From B73-G16 sp964611295 (GTDB taxonomy: Bacteria; Desulfobacterota; B13-G15), in contig CAZSWV010000007.1 in the NCBI GenBank assembly GCA_964611295.1, positions 40,517-104,516 on the forward strand: 64,000 bases of DNA, given 5' to 3'. The notes beneath the pieces are model-generated. The model saw only the letters and a program-made list of their open reading frames with translations, was not told the DNA's origin and ran no database searches. Positions 1 through 8,263 of the stretch are shown here, in pieces. Position 1 is the first letter of the stretch; each line of letters begins with the position of its first letter. The translations under genes were made by a program, and so were the position numbers.

Positions 1-275
1 GTTTCCCGGAAACCTAGGTCACATCTAGCATAGGCACAAAGATGGGAGGTGTAACCCTGACGTTCTATCGCCTCTGAAAGTTCTGAACACAACCGCTTTG
101 TTATAAGGGAAACGGCGTGGTTTTCGGGGTATATAGGGATGATGTCATGGGCCACGAGGATCTCCACTGGTGATACAGCTGTCGTGTAGGCCACAAACTT
201 ACCGACCTCTCGAGCGTTACGAGCTGCACTCAGGTATTCTTCGGTGAGCTTTCGGCCAAGTTCTCTACTGTTCAT
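1..275 (-). CDS. 2-hydroxyacyl-CoA dehydratase / benzoyl-CoA reductase family subunit, BcrC/HgdB-like (partial)
   Basis: The first 91 codons of a minus-strand gene are present; the rest lies beyond base 1. The translation starts MNSRELGRKLTEEYLSAARN and carries the family-typical stretch of vision 'PVEILVAHDIIPIYPENHA' followed by 'LCAYARCDLG', the pattern around the first iron-sulfur-ligating cysteine in BcrB/BcrC/BzdN/BzdO and HgdB-type proteins. The ATG at 275 overlaps the stop of the preceding gene of the same family by 11 bases, so the two are probably translationally coupled and form a heterodimer. By family, such dimers perform ATP-driven one-electron reductions of CoA thioesters (2-hydroxyacyl-CoA dehydration or benzoyl-CoA dearomatisation) with a separate ATPase activator, which is not in the window. 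The exact substrate cannot be told. Confidence 0.82.
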   Translation of the reverse strand, partial: MNSRELGRKLTEEYLSAARNAREVGKFVAYTTAVSPVEILVAHDIIPIYPENHAVSLITKRLCSELSEAIERQGYTSHLCAYARCDLGFRE

Positions 276-1398
276 GCTTTCCTTCCAAGACGCTTTCCTT
301 GAAAGCCTCTATGCGCGTCTTCATCAGGGAGAGGTGCTTGGTTTGGAACTCAGTGGTCAGGACCAACATAGGGATCCCCTCAAGCCTCATCCTCCGCTTT
401 ATATCGGGCAGGTCGAAGTCCTGGGATTCACAATATTGAAGGTGTATGTAGATAAGCCCCTTTGCCCCGTAGGCCTTAACCATCTCCACAAGGTCATCTA
501 TCATCCTCCAAGGGGAGTCATGTATGGGGCTGAAATTGGGCTTCTGGAAATGGGCACGGGTAAGAGCTTCAAGCGGATCCCCCTCTTCGGGGACAAAGGA
601 GGTTATGTACCTTGAACACGACAGTAGGTTGTCACATACTACATTCAACCCTACTTCGTCAAACAACTCCCATATCCCTTGAGGTTCTACGACGATACCC
701 GCTAGCGCAATGGGGATCAATTCCTCACTTACTGCTTTTTTCCCTTTAAGGTCTTCAAGGACCTCTTCCAAAAGACCGGAGTGTTCGTCTTTTTCCATGT
801 AAAAGGACGCCTTCACTATGTCAAAGAAGAGTCGATTTCCCAAAAGGCCAGGCTTTTTCCTCTTCAGGTCATACAACTCCGCCAAAAGCCTTCGGTTACG
901 ATTGTAAGCCTTTATGGCATTCCAAAGATCTGCCTCTTGGATACGACGGCCAATAAACCTCTCAAGGGCCCCTTTAAATCGCTCCAGCTCCTTCCTAAAC
1001 CACTCAAAGGCCGAGGGTCTCGACAACTGACGGGGGGGCAAAAACTTATGAAAGAACTTGCCAACGGAGCGTCTCTCCCATATGTCTGAAAGGTGCTGGG
1101 TTGTGTCGTCCAGTTGGGAGACCACAAAGCCGTCGAATAAGTCCCTTCCCTGGTTTAAGGCTAGCTCTAGGCAACTCTTTGCCAGGGAACAGGTGTTGTC
1201 GGGCATAAGGGCCCCAGCAAATTTAACGGGTTCGTTGGTACCAAAGACAACTACCGGATGAAGCCCTGCCGCTGTAATGAGCTCATGCGGCACATCTCCA
1301 GGGGTTACACCGATTAAAGGCTTTTCTCCTTTTGTTGCCTTGAGAAAACGTAAGGGGTCTCTTGAAATTTCCTTTAAGCGCTCCGTTGCCCTTTGCAT
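265..1398 (-). CDS. 2-hydroxyacyl-CoA dehydratase / benzoyl-CoA reductase family subunit, BcrB/HgdB-like
   Basis: A complete 377-residue member of the 2-hydroxyglutaryl-CoA dehydratase D-component family, close to the usual length (about 370-430). Early landmarks are 'GVTPGDVPHELITAAG' (residues 30-45) and 'PDNTCSLAKSC' (C70 and C76, cluster-ligand region); later come a Cys-containing 'CDNLLSCSRY' segment and 'HLQYCESQDFDLPDI', the conserved motif before the last domain. It lies 4 bases after the TRAP permease gene and overlaps a second family member, so the pair should form one enzyme. Family knowledge says the fold holds a [4Fe-4S] cluster and acts on an acyl-CoA. Whether this pair reduces benzoyl-CoA, dehydrates a 2-hydroxyacyl-CoA or does something else is open. 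The ATPase activator is probably encoded beyond base 1. Confidence 0.85.
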   Translation of the reverse strand: MQRATERLKEISRDPLRFLKATKGEKPLIGVTPGDVPHELITAAGLHPVVVFGTNEPVKFAGALMPDNTCSLAKSCLELALNQGRDLFDGFVVSQLDDTTQHLSDIWERRSVGKFFHKFLPPRQLSRPSAFEWFRKELERFKGALERFIGRRIQEADLWNAIKAYNRNRRLLAELYDLKRKKPGLLGNRLFFDIVKASFYMEKDEHSGLLEEVLEDLKGKKAVSEELIPIALAGIVVEPQGIWELFDEVGLNVVCDNLLSCSRYITSFVPEEGDPLEALTRAHFQKPNFSPIHDSPWRMIDDLVEMVKAYGAKGLIYIHLQYCESQDFDLPDIKRRMRLEGIPMLVLTTEFQTKHLSLMKTRIEAFKESVLEGKHEQ

Positions 1399-1402
1399 AG
1401 CC

Positions 1403-2704
1403 TTATTTTACTAAACTAGGTAAAAACAAAGCTAGCTTCGGGAAGGGGATAAGCAACAACGCAAGTACTACAAGTGAAATCAAAAAGGGCAACGCCCCCT
1501 TGAATATCTCCTCAAGGGGCACATCTTTTGCTACCCCGCTCACCACATATACGTTAAGGCCGACCGGAGGGGTAATAACGCCCATCTGCGTCACCAGCAC
1601 TATGATGACCCCAAACCATATAGGATCGAAACCGAGGGAGGTGACAATGGGATAAAATATGGGGATCGTCAAGAGAATGAGAGCCAATGCATCCAAGAAA
1701 CAGCCTCCTATAAGGTACACCAGGATAATAAGGGCCATTATGGCCCAAGGGGGAAGGGGAAGCTCTGATACCCAACTTGCAAGTTCATAGGGGATACGGG
1801 TTATAGCTAGGAAATGCCCAAAGACGGTAGCACCCGCTACGATCATCAGGACCATACAGGCTATCCTAGTCGATTCCATCACCCCTTGGACGAACCCCTG
1901 CCAGCTTAACCTCCTCCTTATAAGGGCCAACACTATCACACCACCTGCTCCCACTGCCCCTGCCTCCGTAGGGGTGAAGAAACCTGCAAATAACCCTCCC
2001 ATGACCAAAAAGAAGAGTATCAGGGTCTCCACGACCCCACTAAGGGACCTTACCCTCTCCTTCCAACCCACCTTGACCCCCCGTGGGGCTACTTCCGGAC
2101 GCATAATCGACCAGAGGTAAACAGTAAGGCAAAACATCCCCGAAAGCACAAGCCCAGGCAAGATGCCGGCAAGAAATAGTTTACCTATCGATTGCTCTGT
2201 AGCTATTCCGTAAACGATGAAGATCACGCTTGGGGGGATCAATATCCCCAAACTTCCCCCAGCTGCTACTACGCCTGTGGCAAGCCTCCTATCGTACCCT
2301 CTGCGTTTCATCTCCGGCAGGGCAACGGTGGCCATAGTGGCTGCTGAGGCATTGGTGGACCCACATATGGCCGCAAAGCCTGCACAGGCCCAAACAGTGG
2401 CTATGGCAAGTCCCCCAGGGAGATGCCCGAGGAAGGCATAAGCTGTATCGTAGAGCCTCCTGCTTATGCCCGAGTAAAAGGCGATCTGCCCCATGAGTAT
2501 GAAAAGGGGGATGACAGTGAAACTATAGGAGGCAAAGGTGGAGAAGATGTCCTTCCCCAATATGCTCAAGGCGGCCCTGAAGTCAACAAGGTAGGAAAAC
2601 CCCAAAAAGCCCACGAGGGCCATAACAAACCCCACAGGCATCCGGGAAAACAATAAGACCAACAACAGCACAATGCCCACTAAACCTACAGTAGTGGGAC
2701 TCAT
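1403..2704 (-). CDS. dctM: TRAP transporter large permease, DctM-type (system 2)
   Basis: A 433-residue polytopic inner-membrane protein with the DctM hallmarks 'GCFLDALALILLTIPIFYPI' and 'TPPVGLNVYVVSGV' near the C-terminus. By family it is the Na+-coupled translocation subunit that works with DctQ and a periplasmic DctP. An upstream in-frame codon at 2728 is possible, but ATG 2704 is preferred: it overlaps the dctQ stop as ATGA and follows a strong GGGAGGAGGAAGG ribosome-binding site. Order on the minus strand is dctP-dctQ-dctM and then the dehydratase-type enzyme genes, so the transported compound is probably an organic acid feeding that enzyme. Confidence 0.92.
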   Translation of the reverse strand: MSPTTVGLVGIVLLLVLLFSRMPVGFVMALVGFLGFSYLVDFRAALSILGKDIFSTFASYSFTVIPLFILMGQIAFYSGISRRLYDTAYAFLGHLPGGLAIATVWACAGFAAICGSTNASAATMATVALPEMKRRGYDRRLATGVVAAGGSLGILIPPSVIFIVYGIATEQSIGKLFLAGILPGLVLSGMFCLTVYLWSIMRPEVAPRGVKVGWKERVRSLSGVVETLILFFLVMGGLFAGFFTPTEAGAVGAGGVIVLALIRRRLSWQGFVQGVMESTRIACMVLMIVAGATVFGHFLAITRIPYELASWVSELPLPPWAIMALIILVYLIGGCFLDALALILLTIPIFYPIVTSLGFDPIWFGVIIVLVTQMGVITPPVGLNVYVVSGVAKDVPLEEIFKGALPFLISLVVLALLLIPFPKLALFLPSLVK

Positions 2705-3210
2705 CCTTCCTCCTCCCAATAATACCATCTAAGGGGTCCCCTCAAGGCCATAAGGAGCATGTCCCCTATCAATACCAAACAGACTACAAGGGCGCATATG
2801 GATATCCCATACATGACAGGGTAAAAGGGAAGCTTAAGGGTCAGGGATACCTCTCCACTCTTCCTCAAGTCCCCTGCATAGGTCCAACATTCGTAGGCTA
2901 TCAAGAGGAAAAGCAAAAGGCTGAGCAAATGGGTTACCACGTAGATCAAACCCTGTAACCTAGCTGGAAAACGCTTGACCAAAGCCTCAACCGCCACATG
3001 TCCCCGCCTTAAGGTGGTCTCAGCCAAAGCAAAAGCGATCACTACTGCTCCCAAAAAACTAACCAGTTCATACGTCCCAACTATGGGCCTACGGAAAGCC
3101 CTGAGCACCACATCAGCACATGTGAGTCCCGTCATCCCCACTAGCGCCCAACCAGCCGCCTTGTTCAACCACCTGGATAAAGCCTCAATTAACCTCAACA
3201 AATCAAACAT
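2701..3210 (-). CDS. dctQ: TRAP transporter small permease, DctQ-type (system 2)
   Basis: A 169-residue membrane protein with four predicted helices, the normal DctQ size. It contains the typical 'RGHVAVEALVKRFP' stretch after the second helix and 'GTYELVSFLGAVVIAFALA' in the first half. It links the DctM channel to the solute-binding system. The start ATG is preceded by GGAGGG directly downstream of a long palindrome (3227-3252) and a T5 run, so its expression may be separately set from dctP upstream. Its stop overlaps the dctM start by 4 bases. Confidence 0.9.
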   Translation of the reverse strand: MFDLLRLIEALSRWLNKAAGWALVGMTGLTCADVVLRAFRRPIVGTYELVSFLGAVVIAFALAETTLRRGHVAVEALVKRFPARLQGLIYVVTHLLSLLLFLLIAYECWTYAGDLRKSGEVSLTLKLPFYPVMYGISICALVVCLVLIGDMLLMALRGPLRWYYWEEEG

Positions 3211-3215
3211 GTGTT

Positions 3216-3252
3216 CCCTCCAAAAAGGAGGAGGGGAGATCTCCCCTCCTCC
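3216..3252 (-). terminator. 26-bp perfect palindrome plus T5: partial terminator/attenuator between dctP and dctQ
   Basis: Bases 3227-3252 are a perfect inverted repeat (arm GGAGGAGGGGAGA and its complement). On the minus strand the hairpin is followed at once by TTTTT (3226-3222), the form of an intrinsic terminator, then by GGAGGG, the dctQ ribosome-binding site, and its ATG at 3210. Such hairpins often reduce transcription into the permease genes so that more binding protein than permease is made. The end of the 3' arm (CCTCC) can also pair with the GGAGG across the T5 loop, giving a competing hairpin that would hide the ribosome-binding site. Structure is read from sequence; function is inferred. 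Confidence 0.72.
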
Positions 3253-3279
3253 GAGGCAGACATTCCTCCTTGCACTCGA

Positions 3280-4290
3280 TTATTTGAATTGAGCAATGAG
3301 GTCTCTTATCAACTTCACGTACTCTTCACCTGGGACACCTTTTGCTGATATGGCCTTCACGTATTCGTCTATCACTGGACGTGCAGCCTCGGCCCACCTC
3401 TTGTTCTCTTCAGGGCTCAAGGGAATGATCTTATTGCCCAAGCTCAAGGTGTATTCGCGCCCTTCGTTATCGGCATCGTCCCACGCCTTGGCGTGTTTAC
3501 CTATCCATTCCTGGGAAACTTCTTCAAAGACCTTCTTGACGCTGTCCGGCAAAGAATCCCACTTTTTCTTGTTCATCACCACATACATGCCCGTAGTGTA
3601 ACCGACCCCATAACACTCCACAGTGTATTTGATCACCTCTGCCTGCTTCCAGCCCTTAAGCACCTCCATGGGGCTAAAGGTCGCATCAACCACCCCTTTC
3701 TGTAAGGCCTCGTAGGTCTCACCTTGAGGCATGGCCACCGGAACCCCTCCCAAGGCCTGGGCCACTTTAGCACTGAAACCCGTGGAACGGATCTTAAGAC
3801 CTTTCAGATCCTCAAGCTTCTGAACCAATTTTTTAGAATGTAAGAGCCCAGGGCCATGCGCATGGAGGTAAAGGACCTTTACTTCTGCAAGCTCCTTAGG
3901 GTTAACCCTTTTGAAGTATTCATTTATGACCCAAGTCGCCATACGTCCACTGGTATAACCCATGGGCAGGTCTATGGCTTCCATGGCTGGGAAACGACCA
4001 GCTGTGTAGGCAAAACAACTCATCCCTATATCCGCCACGCCTTTCAGCACCCCATCGTATATCTGGTCTCCCTTGAGCAGAGCCCCACCAGGAAAATACG
4101 TGATCTTAACCTGCCCTCCGGTCCGCTTCTCTATCTCCTTTATCCACTCCTCGCCAAGCTTTGCATGGACATGGACCGGTGGAAAGAAATTGGCATAGAT
4201 CAACTCAATAGCCTTACCGTAAACCTTAAACGAAAGGGAAAAAACCAAAATAAACCCTACGCTAAACATTAAAAACAACCCTCTCCTCAT
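3280..4290 (-). CDS. dctP: TRAP transporter solute-binding protein, DctP-type (system 2)
   Basis: A 336-residue periplasmic binding protein with an N-terminal signal peptide (hydrophobic residues 4-20, cleavage likely near residue 25). The family's carboxylate-binding arginine should be R168 in 'DLKGLKIRSTG', followed by 'YEALQKGVVDATFSPMEVL' and 'GMYVVMNKKKWDSLP', all typical of DctP. It binds an organic acid and hands it to DctQM. ATG 4290 has an AGGAGGGG ribosome-binding site. This binding protein differs clearly from the other two in the window, which resemble each other. It is the first gene of its unit and is separated from dctQ by a terminator-like palindrome. Confidence 0.92.
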   Translation of the reverse strand: MRRGLFLMFSVGFILVFSLSFKVYGKAIELIYANFFPPVHVHAKLGEEWIKEIEKRTGGQVKITYFPGGALLKGDQIYDGVLKGVADIGMSCFAYTAGRFPAMEAIDLPMGYTSGRMATWVINEYFKRVNPKELAEVKVLYLHAHGPGLLHSKKLVQKLEDLKGLKIRSTGFSAKVAQALGGVPVAMPQGETYEALQKGVVDATFSPMEVLKGWKQAEVIKYTVECYGVGYTTGMYVVMNKKKWDSLPDSVKKVFEEVSQEWIGKHAKAWDDADNEGREYTLSLGNKIIPLSPEENKRWAEAARPVIDEYVKAISAKGVPGEEYVKLIRDLIAQFK

Positions 4291-4305
4291 CCACCCCTCC
4301 TTTCC

Positions 4306-4339
4306 GCGTCACCTCCGCCCCTTTTGGGACCTGTGACGC
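4306..4339 (-). promoter_or_regulatory. Inverted repeat in the leader of TRAP system 2
   Basis: On the minus strand GCGTCAC and GTGACGC form 7-bp arms separated by 20 bases; inside lies CCC-AAAA-GGG, which extends the hairpin. The structure ends just before the dctP ribosome-binding site. It could be an mRNA hairpin that tunes stability or translation, or a protein-binding inverted repeat. No regulator can be assigned. Confidence 0.5.
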
Positions 4340-4373
4340 TTCCTTTCCACGTATGAAAAACCTTTTTTTGATT

Positions 4374-4401
4374 TTTATCACGAAAAAACGGCCCTTGTCA
4401 A
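4374..4401 (-). promoter_or_regulatory. Promoter of TRAP system 2 / dehydratase unit
   Basis: On the minus strand TTGACA (4401-4396, a perfect -35) is followed after 16 bases by GATAAA (4379-4374). It sits downstream of the terminator of the previous operon and upstream of dctP, which fits a separate transcription unit. Confidence 0.55.
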
Positions 4402-4482
4402 CTTTTGCGCATAAGAGGGGTCCTCCGGTTTTCGGTCGATTTAAACAACCCGTGTTCTCTAAATTTCCACTTTATGACAAGT

Positions 4483-4508
4483 AGAAAAAGGCCCCCTTTG
4501 TGGGGGCC
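4483..4508 (-). terminator. Rho-independent terminator after the oxidoreductase/TRAP operon
   Basis: On the minus strand GGCCCCC-ACAAA-GGGGGCC (7-bp perfect GC stem, 5-base loop) is followed by TTTTTCT. It lies about 40 bases past the stop of the dctP gene ending at 4548, closing the operon headed by the GntR gene. Confidence 0.88.
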
Positions 4509-4547
4509 GATTGGCAGAAAGGCATGTATTGGGGATGGGCCTTTTAG

Positions 4548-5540
4548 TTACTTACTGAACAACTTCTTAAGCTCTGGACCATTTTGTGGGCACTTCTCCA
4601 GAAGCTCGCCCCAAGCGGCGTCATAGGCCGTTTTCAAGAACTTCTCCCTTTCCGCGGGGGGCAACTCTATGACCTGTATGCCTTCTTTAAGGAGTTTAGG
4701 CCGTTCGGCCTTCTCGAGCTCTTGGAAGTACTTAACCGCCTCCTTCTCGGCTTCAATTGCCGCCTCCGTGATCAATTTTCTCAAATTCTCGGGGAGCCTT
4801 TGCCATACCTTAAGGTTCACTAAAAGGGGGTTTGGAACTTGGTAAAAACCAGGCTCTACCACGAATTTCGTCAGCTTTTGCCACCCCCAGTCCATGATGC
4901 CTACCGAGGGCCAGCAGTAACCATCCACTACCCCTGTCTGTAAGGCCGTGTAAACCTCCGTAGGGGGTATCACCACGGGGTTGCCCCCCAGGGCCTTCAC
5001 CATCTGCAGGTACATGGGAGATACCCTTATGTTAAGACCGCTCAGGTCAGCCTTTTGTATGGGCTTTTTGCTCAGGTATAGGTGAAACTTTATGCCCAAC
5101 CCCAATCTAGCAAGGTAATGGATACCCAATTTCTCCTCGTGGAGTCTGTTCATGAAGGCCCAAGCACCACGTTGACGTTCTTCAGAAGGAGTAAAAGGAG
5201 AAAGCTTCAAAACGTCCACCTCTGGCAAAAGGGATACATAATAGGCATTGGTGGTGAAACACATGTCCACCACACCCTTTTGCAAGGCCTGTACTTGTTC
5301 GGCACTCTTTATCACCTCTGGGCCACCTAAGTATTTCACCTCTAACTGATCAGGGGCTTGGGCTTGCAGCTTTTTGTTTAAAATGTCCAGGAAGATGAAG
5401 AAAGCCTGGTTGTCGGTGGTGGGCTTAGGCCAAGCGGTAACAGCCTTCAACACCTCTTTTGCCCCTGAGGTCCCTACCCCCAAAAAGAAACAAAACAATA
5501 ACACCAAAAACAGACACCCAAACCTACCTTTTAAACCCAT
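4548..5540 (-). CDS. dctP: TRAP transporter solute-binding protein, DctP-type (system 1)
   Basis: A 330-residue periplasmic protein with a signal peptide (about residues 1-27). R172 in 'LSGLNIRVSP' is the expected carboxylate-binding arginine, followed by 'PPTEVYTALQTGVVDGYCWP'. It closely resembles the third binding protein in this window (46279-47292), sharing the start 'KAVTA.P' and the 'GGPEVI' and 'VVDG..WP' motifs, so the two systems are paralogous and may carry related acids. Here the order is dctQ-dctM-dctP, 14 bases after dctM, with an AGGAGGTG ribosome-binding site. It is the last gene of the operon, before a strong terminator. Confidence 0.92.
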   Translation of the reverse strand: MGLKGRFGCLFLVLLFCFFLGVGTSGAKEVLKAVTAWPKPTTDNQAFFIFLDILNKKLQAQAPDQLEVKYLGGPEVIKSAEQVQALQKGVVDMCFTTNAYYVSLLPEVDVLKLSPFTPSEERQRGAWAFMNRLHEEKLGIHYLARLGLGIKFHLYLSKKPIQKADLSGLNIRVSPMYLQMVKALGGNPVVIPPTEVYTALQTGVVDGYCWPSVGIMDWGWQKLTKFVVEPGFYQVPNPLLVNLKVWQRLPENLRKLITEAAIEAEKEAVKYFQELEKAERPKLLKEGIQVIELPPAEREKFLKTAYDAAWGELLEKCPQNGPELKKLFSK

Positions 5541-5554
5541 GTGACACCTCCTCT

Positions 5555-6877
5555 CTATTTTATTCTTCCCATCATATCAGGCAAAAATAATGCTAGTTGC
5601 GGAAAACATATCAAAACCAATATGCCCACAAGGTCAGCCACCACAAAAGGTAAAGCTGCTTTCCAGACATCAGACATCGTAGTGTCTTCACCACTGATTC
5701 CCTTCATCACAAAGAGCAACATGCCAAAAGGTGGAGTAAGGAAACCTAATTCGAGGTTAATCAACATAAGAACGCCAAACCAAATCGGATCAAAACCAAG
5801 GGCATTAACAATCGGCATAAATACAGGAACTGTAATCATCATTATCGAGATAGTCTCCATAAAACATCCTAGCATTATCAACACGATCATCATGCCGAAA
5901 ATGACGCATATAGGTGGAATATCGAGTCCCAAGACGAAACTTACCAATCCAGGAGCAGCACCTGTATAGGCGAGGATCTGGCTGTAGATGTCTGAGGCTG
6001 CAATTATCATAAATATCATGGTGGAAAGCCTTACGGTCCCCAATAAGGATTTTTTTATCGCCTCCCATGAAAGCTTCCTATAGAATAAGGCCAAAACGGC
6101 TGCCCCCAGGGCTCCAGTTGCTGCGGCCTCGGTCGGGGTGGCTATTCCCAAAAAGATCACCCCTATGACCATGAAGATGATGAATCCCAAAGGCAGGAAG
6201 TACTTGGCGGTATACGCCAACCGCTCCCTCCATGGGGCCTTGGGTACCTCGTAGGAGGGAGCTAAGGAAGGTTTGATCAGGCAAGCCAAGACCACGTATG
6301 AGAGGTAAAGGGATGCCACAAGCACCCCTGGAATTATCCCAGCTATGAGTAGCCTTCCTACGTCCATCTTCCCAAGGCTTGCCAATACGACCGCCAGGGC
6401 GCTAGGAGGAATGAGCATAGCCACACCCCCTATACCCATTATGGGACCCATGCTGAGGGTCTTGCTGTATCCCCTTTTGCGCATTTCGGGCAAAAGCAAA
6501 GTCCCTAGAAGACCTGTATTCGCTATCGTAGAACCGCTAAGGGCAGCAAACATGGTACCAGTAAGGATAGCCATTATGCTGAGCCTACCGGGCACCTTCC
6601 CCAACCACCTGTCCACCACGTCTATGGCCTGAAGGCCTATCCCCGAGTGGAATATCACCTCACCCATCAGGATGAAAAAGGGCACCGGAAGGAGCGTAAA
6701 GGTCGTAAGGGAGGAAAAGATGGCCGAAGTAGCGGTCGCAAGGCCTGCTATCCCTCCTAGGAAAAAGTAAGCGGCTACCAAGTTCACCAACAAAAAGGAA
6801 AAGGCCACAGGCAACCCAGTGAGCAATACAGCCACCATAGAACCGAAGAGCAGGACTAATACCTCCCACCACTCCAC
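5555..6877 (-). CDS. dctM: TRAP transporter large permease, DctM-type (system 1)
   Basis: A 440-residue polytopic membrane protein with DctM signatures 'GCFMETISIMMITVPVFMPI' and 'LTPPFGMLLFVMKG'. The GTG start at 6877 has a GAGGTG ribosome-binding site at good spacing, which sits in a small hairpin (TGAGG-TGAG-CCTCA) that could couple its translation to dctQ, ending 7 bases upstream. It is the channel subunit for the acid bound by the following dctP product. It is paralogous to the permease at 44454-45770. Confidence 0.92.
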   Translation of the reverse strand: MEWWEVLVLLFGSMVAVLLTGLPVAFSFLLVNLVAAYFFLGGIAGLATATSAIFSSLTTFTLLPVPFFILMGEVIFHSGIGLQAIDVVDRWLGKVPGRLSIMAILTGTMFAALSGSTIANTGLLGTLLLPEMRKRGYSKTLSMGPIMGIGGVAMLIPPSALAVVLASLGKMDVGRLLIAGIIPGVLVASLYLSYVVLACLIKPSLAPSYEVPKAPWRERLAYTAKYFLPLGFIIFMVIGVIFLGIATPTEAAATGALGAAVLALFYRKLSWEAIKKSLLGTVRLSTMIFMIIAASDIYSQILAYTGAAPGLVSFVLGLDIPPICVIFGMMIVLIMLGCFMETISIMMITVPVFMPIVNALGFDPIWFGVLMLINLELGFLTPPFGMLLFVMKGISGEDTTMSDVWKAALPFVVADLVGILVLICFPQLALFLPDMMGRIK

Positions 6878-6884
6878 GTGAGGC

Positions 6885-7394
6885 TCACCTCAGTTTTTTA
6901 AGTTCCTGAAACCACATCCTGAAGAACTGTAAGGTCAAGACCCCTGCGCCTACAGGCAGGATAGAAAACACGTAATGCTTGGGTACCGTAACGGCCCTTA
7001 CGTCCTTTATCCCCTTGAAGATGCACTCCAGGACGTGTTCCACTCCGAAAAAGGTCAAGGTCAAACTGCATAACCCACCTATAAGGAAGATGAAAAGGTT
7101 TAACCAAACCTTGGCCCTAGGACCGATCCGAGAGTAGACGATGTCAACCACTACATGACCTTTCTCCCTCAAGAGCCATGCTGCCCCCAAGAAGACAGAC
7201 CACAGAAGGGAATACTCACACGTTTGTACCACCCAAATGGGTGGTTTTTTGAAGAAGTACCTCATGACCACCGAGTAACACACTGAAAGGACGCTGAAGC
7301 CGATGATAAGGCAGGACAAAAAGGCCATAGCGTCCAACAACTTGTCAAAGGAATTCCAGAAGGCCTCCCTAACTGAACGCACCCCTGAACTCAT
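6885..7394 (-). CDS. dctQ: TRAP transporter small permease, DctQ-type (system 1)
   Basis: About 169 residues with four predicted membrane helices and the DctQ motif 'EYSLLWSVFLGAAWLLREKGHVVVD'. Upstream in-frame starts at 7421 and 7400 exist; ATG 7394 is chosen because it overlaps the beta-subunit stop as ATGA and has AGG at suitable spacing, but 7400 is nearly as likely. It is embedded in the oxidoreductase operon, which ties this transporter to the substrate of that enzyme. It is paralogous to the small permease at 45782-46258. Confidence 0.85.
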   Translation of the reverse strand: MSSGVRSVREAFWNSFDKLLDAMAFLSCLIIGFSVLSVCYSVVMRYFFKKPPIWVVQTCEYSLLWSVFLGAAWLLREKGHVVVDIVYSRIGPRAKVWLNLFIFLIGGLCSLTLTFFGVEHVLECIFKGIKDVRAVTVPKHYVFSILPVGAGVLTLQFFRMWFQELKKLR

Positions 7395-8263
7395 TGACAT
7401 AACCTGAGGAGTCTGTCCCAATCCCGATCTATCTCTTGCTGGAGGACCTCGACTTGATCCTCCTTAAGATGCCGGTACCTGCCCTGAATGGACAGGTAAT
7501 CCCGGATCGGTAACCCTAAAGGCATGACGTTCAGCCTATAATTGCCCTCCACAATTTCATATAGGGGATGGACCTTACAGTGGACTGCCAAAAGGGCAGC
7601 CTTTATCGTAAGGTGTTCGGGCATCCTCCAACCTGTGGGACAGGGTGTAAGTATGTAAAGGAAGCGTGTTCCCCTGAACTCAGTGGCCTTTTTTACCTTT
7701 TCCATGAGATCTGAAGGAAAGCCGATGGAAGCCGTTGCAGCATACGGGATCCTATGAGCAGCCACTATCTCCATTATCCGCTTTTTTACCCCAGATCTCC
7801 CCAAAGGGGTCGTCATAGTCCAGGCAAAAGGTGGAGTGGAAGAACTCGATTGTATTCCCGTGTTCATATAGGCCTCGTTGTCCAAACATACGTAAATCAG
7901 GTCTTCATTGCGGTCACATGCCCCTGAAAGGGCCTGTAGGCCTATGTCGAAGGTGCCTCCATCACCGGCAAAGGCCACAACCGGCACATATCCCATCCCC
8001 TTAAGCTTCAAGCCTCGGGATATCCCCCCTGCAGTAGGAGCAGCTATCTCAAAAGCTGAATGAAAGGCAGGGTAATGGAAGGCGCTATATGGGAAGGTAT
8101 TGCCAATTACGGCATTACATCCGGGAATGGCCACGACGATACACCTCCCCACTGCTTTTAGGACAAGCCTTATAGCAAGGGCCATCCCACACCCCGGACA
8201 AGCAAAATGTCCAGGTCTTAACCCCTCTTCGGGGAACTTTTCACTTAAATAGCTCCAATCCAT
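7391..8263 (-). CDS. 2-oxoacid:ferredoxin oxidoreductase, beta subunit (TPP-binding, PorB-like)
   Basis: A 290-residue thiamine-diphosphate subunit. C22, C25, C49 and C208 match the four [4Fe-4S] ligands of PorB proteins, and 'GDGGTFDIGLQALSGACDRN' (100-119) with N129 is the TPP/Mg2+ motif. With the alpha and gamma subunits it decarboxylates a 2-oxoacid to the acyl-CoA and reduces its clusters; in anaerobes the reaction can also run as carboxylation. The substrate could be pyruvate or a branched or aromatic 2-oxoacid. The sequence alone does not decide. The start overlaps the alpha gene by 19 bases and the end overlaps a transporter gene, so transport and oxidation are co-expressed. Confidence 0.9.
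   Translation of the reverse strand: MDWSYLSEKFPEEGLRPGHFACPGCGMALAIRLVLKAVGRCIVVAIPGCNAVIGNTFPYSAFHYPAFHSAFEIAAPTAGGISRGLKLKGMGYVPVVAFAGDGGTFDIGLQALSGACDRNEDLIYVCLDNEAYMNTGIQSSSSTPPFAWTMTTPLGRSGVKKRIMEIVAAHRIPYAATASIGFPSDLMEKVKKATEFRGTRFLYILTPCPTGWRMPEHLTIKAALLAVHCKVHPLYEIVEGNYRLNVMPLGLPIRDYLSIQGRYRHLKEDQVEVLQQEIDRDWDRLLRLCQ

Noticed and set aside
5541..5969. A plus-strand open frame over the end of dctM
   Set aside because: Opposite to a well-supported permease gene and rich in Ile/Thr/Lys by codon shadowing.
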